Positions 25,299 to 35,981 of a stretch of DNA of 64,000 nucleotides are shown one piece after another. The notes beneath the pieces were generated by a model. That model saw only the letters and a program-made list of their open reading frames with translations, searched no databases and was not told the origin of the DNA. This stretch comes from Lethocerus indicus (taxonomy: Eukaryota; Arthropoda; Insecta; Hemiptera; Belostomatidae), in contig JACDQD010000102.1 of the NCBI GenBank assembly GCA_019843655.1, forward strand, positions 7,945,501-8,009,500, in the 5' to 3' direction. The position numbers were made by a program, and so were the translations under genes. Positions within the stretch are counted from its first letter, which is position 1. Each line of letters starts with the position of its first letter.

Positions 25299-28200
25299 CA
25301 CCTACGTTGTGAGCGAGGTCTGGTCTTCCTCCATCATAGAGTGGCTGCAGGCGTTTTCGTTCTTTCCATTTCGTGGCCTGTTACTAGGAAACACAGGAGG
25401 CCAACATGCAGTTTCTCTATCTTCCCATTTTCTTTCGCCTTAATCAATCCTTTTACAAGCGTCCCTAACCGGTTACACTATTATCGACCACACTATTCGC
25501 TGTCCTCGTCATTTAACTATAGGCTGTATACATTTAGAATAAAGGTAGTTTTTAACCATATAAAAGGGAACGAACTAAGCCTAAGTTTGCGGACTCTATC
25601 ATTCTGTTGAAGCAAGAGGTGGAACCACTAGCTCCGCGGCCAAATAAAGTGGAATAGGATTATTGCCTTTGGAATGACAAATGACAAATCTTTTATTTTC
25701 GCATTTTATTTAAAAAACTCGGTGGAACAGGGTTCCTCGGTTCCACGAACCGTGAAGTCCACCCTCGCTCTGCAGGCGTGTGGTAAGTAGGAGGGCTAAG
25801 TGGAGCAGCTTAATTCGAATCGGGGTCCATCGTGTCGGAACAATGCGGGGCGGGCGGGGCGAGGGCCGACTGCACACGACCGATCAAAGCTGCGCTCCTC
25901 CACCTCTTCCCTCGGCCCCAACCTCTGTGTCGCCGATCTCCCTTTGGGCGCCCCACTTGAGGGCCCCCGCTAAGCCCGTTATGAATTACACGGGCCGGAA
26001 AAAATTCGCCTTTTCCCGCCCCTTCGGCCGGCTAAACGGGGCACGGGAGCGTCGCCAAATGTGCGACCGACCATACACTGTTCGACGCACCGTTTCCATA
26101 TCGCCCTCTGTGCAAATGTCGAAACCGATAAATCCTTGAGACCCGGGCGCCAAATTAACCCGTCACCGATACTGATGATTCTTTTCATAGGCAAATACAA
26201 GAAATGTCTTTCCAGCGAGAGAGGGCTAAAACCAGGACCTTATAGAAACTTAAAGGATTTTTATAGGACTAGTTTTACTTAAAGGCGTACAGTTTCGAAA
26301 TGATAAAGCCATCTATTAATGGCGTGCGAGAATTAAATTATTAATAATAAAGATGGTAAATGTGTGTAACAGTGATTACTACCATGTATTTAAATAGATT
26401 AATAAATCCTAGATTAATCGAATTGTTAGGACATATCAACTCAATCAATATGTAAAAAAATATTACACACAAATAACGAGTACAGTTCAAAATATGTTTT
26501 GTACAAAAACATAGTGATAATTTACCCGGGTATTTCTTATTTCTATAAATTTATAATTGAAATTTTTTAATATTCAAATGAATCAGACCGGACATACAAT
26601 CCTGCCATGTGTTCTGTCTGTCACAAAACCAGGTTGATTATTTCGTTGAAAGGATACTGCTAATTTAAAAATACTCAAATCAACATCTTTTACTTACATA
26701 TTTTTACGGAATAATTACCCGAGGCTGTTATGCCAATAATTTAATTAACGGATCCAGGAAGTTATTCTCGCCTGTCTTACGAGTGGCATAATCTTCTTGT
26801 GATATTCCCAAGGCATATCATCCACAGATTATAATAACTTTGTTCTGGGAGTCTAAGTGGCTAGACAGAGTGTTGAAGTCAGGCACCGAACTAACTTGCT
26901 TAAATCATATTCCCCTCTCGCGAACACTGAACTTCCGTGGGACGAGTATATTTAAGGTTGCGCGTTTATGAAATTACCCTTAGAAGAAAATGAAGGCAAA
27001 TGAAAAAATGTACGCGTCATTAATACTTTTTAAATAAGCACAAATTTGAACAGATAAAGAGCCCACAGAAGCATTAAAAACTTGTTAAAGGGGAACGTAA
27101 GGTAATTTAGGTTTACGAACAATATGATAAAATAAATGTTATTTGTACAAAACCAGCTCTATTTAGGAACTGGAAGATATAGTGGACTGTTTAATGATGC
27201 ATTGAAACTTTGAATCCATTCAACTGAATGTGCTAAAATTGCCGGTATTAAAAGAAAGAAACAAAGAAAGCATGAAAACAAGTGGCAATATCCGAAGAGG
27301 GAATATGTAAATTCATTATCCCGTTTTTCACCCGATATTAGTTTCCCGAAAGCACTCAAGACAAATCATATTACAGAGGGCACTTAAGCAGCACTAAATG
27401 GGGGCTGTCGATTTTTTAAAAAACCCGGCCAACCTGCGACCGTAATTTAATTCTGTGCGGAGGGAGGCAATTCGGTATCTCTTCCTTACATTTTTCACAT
27501 TCCAAATGTCCGTAAAGTAAAACATAAAAATACATAAAATATCATTTTACAGTTAGTGAATAGTGTCACTTTACTATTACTAAATAGCGATTGTACTATT
27601 GTTTGCGTTGAAATGTATATATATCTGACACAAACAGAGTGGGATGGAATACTATTACCGAGAGATTGGAGTTATTTAAATCCATGATTTAGCCCAAGAA
27701 GTGAGCGCTGTCTATGGATATATTTAGATCCGGCTACCTCAGTTAGAACACCCGTTCGGCTAGTCACTTTGTTAAATGAGATCTATTTGGCTGTAGACTA
27801 TTGGCTTATAGAGCGAACCGAGAGAAATTAGTTTCATCGCACGTTAGAAATTTGGCTTACCGAAGTGAAACAGCTCTCGTGGCTCTCGGCGGACGAAGGT
27901 GACGACTCCACGCGGGGCTTAATTAAACGATACCGACAAAGCATCGCAATAAATCTACAGTTAACCTTCACGGTCCCCCCGCCGGCTGCTACTTGCACGC
28001 TTTGTTTAAATTCATTGTTCTCAAAACAGTATTTCTCATGTTCACATTATTTTGGCACCGCATCAACTTGTTTTCTAGCATTTGTCACGATCGCGATAAT
28101 TTAGAAATGTGTTTTTAACCGTTAAAATGCACCTAAAAAACACTATTTTACGATTTGTTTAGTTATCAATATCATCCCACATCGTTTATTATTAATACGG

Positions 28201-28694
28201 ATGTATTTTAATTCAAAATCCGGTATTTCTGGAAACTCAACTCTAAAATGGTAATAGCATTTCAGACTTGCATCGGAATAGCTTTTGCATTCTTCAGATT
28301 TTGTTATATTGCATCGAAAAAGAAATTATGCTTTCTATATTTAATTGGTATAAAGACTAGATTTTATGAGCTTTCGTTAGGGACTAATCCCTCCAATTAA
28401 GTACGTATTAAGATTTTTAAAAAACATTCTACGGAATATCCAGAAATTTCTGCCGGTATTCAAAGCGGAATACAAAATATATGGCAATGCCAAGTTATTG
28501 TTATTTGGTTTAATAGGTCTAATGCTAGTTACAGTTATGCATCAATTGGAAAGCTAGGAAGGGTTGAGGAAAATTCTGTTAGCTAAGGATCCATTTTAGA
28601 AATGCATTACCGGCCTCAAATTGTATGAACATTTATCCGATTTTTCACATAATGTCAAACGTATGCATACATTGTGTATAATGTCGGATGCGAC
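25299..28694. other. Intron 2, fifth part: no exon seen
   Basis: A GC-rich, CpG-containing patch at about 25830-26120 is open in several frames (119 codons at 25780-26139) but shows no consistent codon bias. The rest is AT-rich. Two TAGATTAAT copies lie near 26395-26420. Confidence 0.55.
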
Positions 28695-28832
28695 ATGGCG
28701 GCCGGAGAAAAGTACTTCCGGGAAATACAGACCTATTACCTGATTTGTGATCGGGGCGTTTCGCTCTGGTTCTCCGCCTGCCGGAAATTCGCGCCAGAGA
28801 GTGAGATTGGTCGGAAATCTGCTGCGTGCTGA
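28695..28832 (+). CDS. Small ORF of 45 codons, unproven
   Basis: ATG at 28695 in good Kozak context (ACATGG) opens a 45-codon frame starting MAAGEKYFREIQTYYLIC and ending at TGA 28830. The codons lean to G or C at the third position, like the real exons and unlike most of the intron. No domain is recognised, and the region is CpG-rich and open on the other strand too (28645-29103), so composition could explain it. It would be an intronic, same-strand small gene or an alternative first exon of the host gene if real. Confidence 0.2.
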   Translation: MAAGEKYFREIQTYYLICDRGVSLWFSACRKFAPESEIGRKSAAC

Positions 28833-31800
28833 AAGATCCGGTGTAAAGCGAGAGACGTGGGGGTCCGTGGGTAAGGAGCGCGGTCAGGAACAATGGCCCC
28901 CGTCCTCGGGCAAGATTGGAACCGGGCAGAAGGAGGAAGTGTCGTCTGAGAGGGAAACCCGTTTGACCGACTCCGGCTGATGAACTAGTGGCCCCCGGGC
29001 ACGCACTATACGGCGCCCACGTGGCCCCATTGTTGTCCCCGACTCTCTTCCACAGTATCGTTTGCACGAATATTAAACGACGGAAAAACCTCTTGCCTTT
29101 CATTACGTTTGGTCACTATCGTTTGTATATGCAGTTTTTTCTGTCCGCTTTTCCTTGTTTCGTTGGCTCTCGCAACTCTTTTCCTCTATCTAAGACAAAA
29201 ACTATTATTCTTGTAATCCGCCTAAAAGTGTTAATTGTTAAATTAAGAAATTATGTTAAATGTCTTTACCAACATTTTCATCCGTCTGCAATATACAGAC
29301 GTACGCAATGTACAGACTGATTGCACATTCGAATCCTGAAGATATTATGAACTCTCGATAAACCAATTTCTTGTAAATAGAAATTACGGGTAATGAATGA
29401 GGGTTCTTCCAGACAATAATATATTATTTGTTAAATTTACTTCTGAAGGAAAATTTGGTCCGCTACTTCTGTATTCTCGTTTAATAACCTCATTTCCCGG
29501 TTATCTCGCCCCCCTTGTGTTGAGAATTTTAATTGGAGGACTCGAATAACGAACAGTGTTACGAGAGATATTGAAATCTGTTACTAAGAAGTTCCAGAAA
29601 ATTATTAATTTCGAGGGATAAATACTTTAACGGTTCAACACATAATCACATATTAAATAAAACACAATTAAACGCATCAATAAGCAACAAATATGGAAAC
29701 AATTATAATCAATTTTGGTAGATATTAAAAGGTGTACTTGCATCGTAATTACCTCGCTATTCGTCCTTCACATTCGGGTTAAAATAACTCACGCGTTCAA
29801 TGAAGGTGTGCAATATGCACGTTCAGTTTGGAATGCGGCGGGAAACCTCCAAATATAACTCGCTTTGAATGCGTGCATTCAGGAATTTAGGGAGTTGTAC
29901 ATGTAATGTTTTATTGCCGTTTTCACGTCTCCTCTTATAGTTTAACGAGCGGCGGCGTCCTCGTCGGTCATTTCAGTGTCGCGCATTATATCTGACCCGA
30001 GGCAGTAAACTTAGTGATAAAGAGTAAGGAAATAAGGCGGCCCAGTTATTCTGGGCTGTTAATGGAACGTTGGACGGGGTTGGGTCCGGTGGGCGTTCTC
30101 ACCGAAGGGAGAAGGGGTGTTTTTGATGTGACATTTTATTGGTTCCGGCCGTGCGGTTCCCCGGCTCCCCTGTAAAAGCCCTGTGCGAATAAAATTGGAT
30201 TGTGCAAATATTCCTTGCAATGGATGTAAAAATGCGTATAAAATTTAAGACGGCAATTTGAGGAGTTCCGAACGGAACTTGGAACAGTTCCGTATAGAAA
30301 TAGAGTATAATTGTATATCAGTGAAAATATAATGAAATATGAGTTTTAAAAATGACTTGGACTAACTTTAAAGCAATCAACGTATTCAATAAATTGTCGG
30401 AGACTCGTAATTTTGCAGTTTAGAGTTTAGATAATTCACAGATCGTGTTTCCACTCCGGGTTATCAGTTAATCTGGATTAAATTTCAGGTCGAATACTCT
30501 TTAACTGCCTTTATTGCGGTTGAGCGCCGCCTATGGCAATAATTTCGGCGTAAATTGGCGTGAGCCCAGGTCCCCGTCGACTCTCCGCTCCCGAAGTTAT
30601 TTTCCCCGTGTTGCCTCGATGTGTGCGGCTCGTTGAAGGGTGAGCTCTGAGGGGATTTTAATTTGAAAATTCTCCCCACCCCCGGCCACCGTTCCTAAGC
30701 CTCGGACAATGGCGCTGAAATAAGTCGGACAAAAGCGGACGATCGGTAGGTACGTTGGGAAAAGTCTGTTCGATGAATCCCGGAGAAGTAAACCGCGTCC
30801 AGCCCACCTCAAAAATAGGGCCCTTGTCCACCATTCTGTAATATTTCCTCCGCTATTAACTTGCTATTGTTATTTGCGTCACGTATTACTGGACGCTGCG
30901 TTGAACATTAATTATTGATTGAGTCAATATTTTGGGTAGTCCAATACCGAGGTAAAATAGCACGATGTAAGCTGTTTCATAATTTTTCACACCGGCACTT
31001 TCGTTATTCGCATCTCAGAAATTTACAAACAATTTGCTAAATTCGATAAAAATATAGCTTATAATCCAAATCTGTTATGAGAAAATTACGGTATTAACAT
31101 TTATAGTCTATAAAAATTCCAAGAAGTGTATTTTTTAGGAATTAAATTATTCATTTCAATGAAAAAATTAATGGTGTTAAACTCTGTATATTTAGTGAAA
31201 AAAGTTAAAAATAACGGTTTTAGGAAAAATGTATTTCTCTTTTTAAGCGGACTGGTTTATGAACGTACCTGAATGGTTAGTATTAAAATGCATTATATTA
31301 CATATACGTACGATATATAATTGTACTAAATATCAGTTATCAGTGCCAAGGACAATGTTCCGAATAATTTAACCGCTCCGGCCTTCTGAGTTCAAGATAA
31401 TTGCCGAGAACAATATCGAGAATCAAAAATTGATCGGCTACCCTGCGTCCGTTCTTTACAAATGTTGACGATCGTATCGGCAAAATCAACACGCCCCAAA
31501 CGGGACTTCGTACATCGTCCGAGATATTGAACCTGGATAATGGACCGCGAAAAGAAATAAAAATACTAATTATACTTCTACATCAACAAATTACACGTTG
31601 CAGCCATTTTTGTTTTATAACCATCTGATAATCTCGAGTCCAGAAGAAACCAGGCCCAATCTCGATCAACGTCATTAGAGAAAACAGTCGATAATTTCGT
31701 AGCCCGTTCTTTTTATTTATTTTTTTCTTCCAACACTCGTCGGTGTCTCAATTATTAGCGCTGACACTATCTTGAACACTGCAGTATACATCATCGCTGG

Positions 31801-34800
31801 CTGTTCGAAACTTCTCGCTTAATTTATTCAAACTCCGCTGGCTTCTATGTATTGCCATCGGTTCACCCGCCGCCTATACAATTATATTTCACTAACGGCT
31901 CTATCAGTATCGCCGGCCTCAAATGATTATATTGGCCAACAGCTTAACCGTGATGACAGTATAAACTGTTCCTTGAATATTTCAAAAGTATGAATGCCGT
32001 TTATTTTAATCCCTTATCAAACCAGAGGGGATCTGTTAGCTTTTGAAATTAGTTTGATCACATTACCAAAATTAATGTTTTTTTGGATCGTTTCTCAAAG
32101 TAAAAAATTAATTTTAATGCAGGAAACAAGTTATTTATGATGGTAAGCACAATTTTCTTTCAATAAATTCCGTAGACCCTGATGGTTCTTTCACTGGAAA
32201 TTGACGACAACGGTGCATTAACCCGAAGGCGAAAACCCCCCGTTAGGGGCCGGCCATTTAAAGGGAAGCGGAAAGGTCTCTGCCGATAGACCGAAGGCTG
32301 TTGTTTTACGTCCCGAGTCCCTTATAATAGCCCTAAAGGTTAAAGAGTCCCTCTTCCATTCTCAACTGAGAGAACCTTCAATCGACCAAGGTTTATCCCT
32401 TCTGGCGACGTCCACCTTTCTCTCCGATCATTGTCCCTTCCCCCCTAACAAACACGAATTAGCCGATTTGATCTCTCTCAGATTGGAAATGAAAGGATCC
32501 GATCATTCGGATTTAAAAGTTAGCTGCCAATTGTTCAGTCAGATTGTGTTTCATGCCAACCCGATAAAATCTGCATTAATGTCCAGCATATTTTTTCAGA
32601 TTATTTTAACTATATAAATGTTTACTTTTCTATATAGTAAAGTAGTCAAGAAGCTGTGTAGACGTATAAACCACCTGATTATCCGGCCTGTATTCTCCTT
32701 CTAGAACCCAACTGAGCCAGCACTATGCTGAGCCGGGCTTGAGTAATGTTTCAAACACGCGGCACTTTACATATTGCTCAACCATCGGTCGGACCGATAA
32801 CACGTTCATTTTCTGGACATTCCCATATCACCAGGCGGTTATATAACGCATATGATCGAACCGATCCTCCCCATAAAAATATTCCTACCGAAACCACCGA
32901 CTAGGGCGTAATATGATCTGCCCGTACGGCTAAGTGCAGGATTCCTGGACACTGTGAGAGTAGGTCAAGGATAATGATTGAGAAATTGATTGCCAGTCCA
33001 GAAATAGATTCGGAATAATCAAGAACTCTGTTCCTTCTCTGGTCTCAACAGCCTTATAAACTGCAGATAAATGGCCGCCGACGAGTACTACGATTGGCGC
33101 ATATCCTAGAATAGGTTCTGGATCGGAAGAAGTAATTGATCGATGAATGGTCCCGCGATGCTGGGATGGCGAGTTTCCATTCCTCCAGGCAATGGATTCA
33201 TTATTTTCATGTCAGCTGCAAATTGGAACACCTTCCAGTGAATAATGCTACAGTCGTGATGGACCGGCAGCACTTGCAAAAATTGTAAAAACAAACCGTT
33301 TCCGATGCTTTCCTTAATGCAGAACTGAATTTGAAAACTTTCCAACAGCGGTCATCCAGTAATTCCTCAATGATTTACTGTTTTGACAATCGAGGGCAAT
33401 TCGTTCATTCTAAAATTGTTCTTCCTCAGTACGTTTGTTTCATGACGGCCGTGTTTCGTGTCGGATCGTCCATTACAGAACCGGGAAAAATCAATTACCG
33501 GAGACAATAAAATGACTTTATTGCCGCCGGAGCTGGCAATCCGAGCTATCTCGGATCAGCAGGCGCCGTTATCATTATATCCCATAATGAAATACAACTC
33601 AATAGCCAACTGGCCGTGCCGAATTTGCAGTGTTTGTGCAGTCGACAAAGGAGAAAATGTTTTCACCGTGCTGCCCTCATCCGCACACTGCCAACAACAC
33701 GTTTTAACTCTCCTTGTCCCTCTCGTGTTTCAATCGGACGTGTTATATACAGGATGTAAATTTGATACTTACACCGATGTTTTACTTTATATTCGGGATA
33801 TTACCATTATACGTTCCATTAATGGAACGAAATCCTACCATAAATGCTGTTCATCTTCGTTGGATGTATTTTAACGTATCGCGTATTTACTCGACAATTT
33901 GAAACGAACCTTCCATAAACTGCGAACGTTAACAATTTTAACTATAGTTAGTTGACTGCAGGTAACAGTGAAGCCGAGGGAGGAGAGTGAAAATTCGTTG
34001 GAAACGAGGCCCAGTGAAAATTCATTTTAACTCCTTTCCCTCACTCAATGGGTAATTACAGGCAGAATATTGCCCTTTAACAATGGAGGGACCTGCTCTC
34101 CCTTCCATGAACCTTTGGTTTAAACTCCTTATTGTAACTGAAGAAAACTCTTCGCTAATTGGAAAATAATGTCGCCTAACATATTTTCGGTATACAGATA
34201 ATAAATTCTCGACGCTTCAATAATCACGAGAAACTTTCTTTTCGAGTGTAATTATCTAGAATGATTTTGAAAAATCCCGGTCCAAGACTGGGGTCACCTA
34301 CATTCTCCTTGTGCAATAATTAATAGTAATTATCCCAAACAGTAACACACACATACTCACGCATATACGTTGTATTATATTATAAAATATAATTTAAATA
34401 CCGTAATACCGCAACGTTAAATAGTTATGCTACTCTTTTCATCTGCTTTCTCCTAGTACTGTTTACGCTTAGACATTATTTTAACAACATATTTAAAACA
34501 AATACAGCGATTATCGACCGGCTGCTGGATTTTGGGTTTTCAAGAGGTACAGCAGAATATTCAAATTCCACAGCGTCGGATCCGCTCCGCTCTCCACCCG
34601 CTTGGGAAACCTTCAATGAATATTCAACAGATATTTTTTGCATTTTCTCGGACGGGATATCCTCGCGTGAATTGCATTATACAGAGTTTTGTTTACGCCC
34701 CGAATGGACATTATTACATTTTGAATAAACCGTACCGGTGATTTTTTATTGCGTTATCGAGTTTGACATTTAATAATTGCAGGGGAACTATCTGTTTAAT

Positions 34801-35325
34801 AGTTTTGTAAAAAAATGGAAACTGTAGACACTTGTATTCGAATAACGGTACACACAGGAATGGACTAACAATATCTACATTTTTGGACTAAATCGTTTAT
34901 TGTACCACTTGAACATATTGTACGTTGGTCCGAGATGCCTTCGTTCACACATAGGAACATTTTTTTTTAATGTGTAATATAAAAGTAAGGGATATTTTAT
35001 TTCTTTTTCCAAGCGAATGAATAGTGAAACTATAAGAATCAAATCGGGTGGCTGTTTTTCTTATTATTTGTCCACGCAATCGTAAAATAATAAATAATAT
35101 GGAAACGGGGAAATTATCGACGAATTAAATTCACTCCACCAATGCTAGATTTTGTACGGAATTTGCGTAATTAGGACAGGAGGGACTAAATGGGCGCTGA
35201 GGTATTTTGCGGCGGTTAACCGTTGTGTTTATTTTGACGCGCTGCCAGATAACCGCGCGCCGCAGTTACTATCGGCGCCGCATTATCGGTATTAATATTA
35301 CAGCAGGTTTTCCTTCTTGTTTCAG
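28833..35325. other. Intron 2, last part: no exon seen
   Basis: No supported exon before the acceptor at 35325. It holds an 18-bp perfect palindrome at 33812-33829. There are also two isolated frames without recognisable domains: 33106-33345 minus (79 codons) and 33458-33874 plus (138 codons). Confidence 0.6.
33812..33829. repeat. 18-bp perfect palindrome with TTAAT core
   Basis: CGTTCCATT is followed directly by its exact reverse complement. The centre ATTAAT is a homeodomain-type core, so a dimeric transcription-factor site is possible. That reading is inference. Confidence 0.85.
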
Positions 35326-35484
35326 CTGTTGCAAATGGTGGTTGGCGGCGAGCTGCCGTGCAGCAAGGAGGAGGCCGCCGCTTTGGCCGGCATTCAACTC
35401 CGCATTGAAGAGTCCTCGGGACGGCCCTTCCACGGCCCACTCTCCCCGGACGACAACACACTTAAGCCCATATCCGAGGACAAG
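35326..35484 (+). CDS. Exon 3 (FERM F2-like helical block, weak resemblance)
   Basis: A strong acceptor (TTTTCCTTCTTGTTTCAG, ending 35325) opens a 53-codon exon that ends at AAG|GTACTG. Both ends are phase 0, so it joins exon 2 (ends 4099, phase 0) and exon 4 (starts 40145, phase 0) without a frame break. Codon use is strongly GC-ending. The translation begins LLQMVVGGELPCSKEEAAAL and continues with AGIQLRIEE, then a less ordered PFHGPLSPDDNTLKPISEDK. A hydrophobic-G-x-LP-cSKEEA-x-LA pattern recalls the helical F2 lobe of FERM or related membrane-cytoskeleton adaptor domains, where a short loop precedes an EEA helix. That is resemblance by eye, not a confirmed match. The 31.2-kb intron before it is unusually long. 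Confidence 0.75.
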
Positions 35485-35823
35485 GTACTGTGAATTATTT
35501 TTTTTTTAAAAGTTCAGTTACCCTTAGAAATGTGATGAAAATTAATTTATGCGGAGAAATTATTATTTTAGGGTTTTTCACGGGTTTACTACCCCGTCGG
35601 ATATCTTTCATTTTAATGAACAAAACTAACTTATACACAAACTGGAGTGTTACACGATCGGGCGTTCGAATTCTTGTTTACGGGCGGTTCGAATCCGCCC
35701 GTATGCAATGGAACTCAGTTCGTTCGTAGGGACAGTGATGGGAGACAACACGTGTGCCGTTAACTCCGTATTAAAAATCAGGCATATAGGCTTTGTGCGA
35801 AAAATAAAATTCTTCTTTATATG
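35485..35823 (+). other. Intron 3, first part
   Basis: No exon seen. It includes a hairpin at 35679-35703 shaped like a tRNA T-arm (9-bp stem, loop TTCGAAT) with a related GGGCGTTCGAATTC copy just upstream at about 35660. Confidence 0.6.
35679..35703 (+). repeat. Perfect 9-bp hairpin resembling a tRNA T-arm
   Basis: TACGGGCGG pairs with CCGCCCGTA around the 7-nt loop TTCGAAT, which matches the B-box/T-loop pattern. No A box or acceptor stem is found at the right distance, so it is not a complete tRNA. It may be a tRNA-derived remnant or simply an inverted repeat. It lies about 120 bp before the large inverted repeat. Confidence 0.7.
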
Positions 35824-35981
35824 TCTGGTACGATCTGTAGGTTCGTGATGTTTCTGTCTCCTCTAGCTAGACCGGTCTAGCAAAAGACCAAACCAGCGAG
35901 AGGAGACAGAAACATCACGAACCTACAGTATTCCAACCCCTCGCAGACCACAAAACAGGTATATCAAATTCTGGTACGATC
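35824..35981. repeat. 30-bp perfect inverted repeat unit bracketed by 12-bp direct repeats
   Basis: The left arm is 35835-35864 and the right arm 35899-35928; they are exact reverse complements over 30 bp. The 34-nt loop contains a 16-bp perfect palindrome, GCTAGACCGGTCTAGC, at 35866-35881. The 12-bp motif TCTGGTACGATC occurs at 35824-35835 and again at 35970-35981, bracketing the structure with its last base shared with the left arm. No coding capacity is present. Possible origins are a small fold-back element, a template-switching event or a hairpin RNA source. A perfect stem suggests a recent origin or active maintenance. It lies in an intron of the main gene and would be transcribed with it. 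Confidence 0.9.

Noticed and set aside
28645..29103. 152-codon minus frame
   Set aside because: Same CpG-rich patch is open on the plus strand; no domain, and the plus 45-codon frame has better codon use.
33458..33874. 138-codon plus frame
   Set aside because: Codon use follows local AT content and no domain is recognised.
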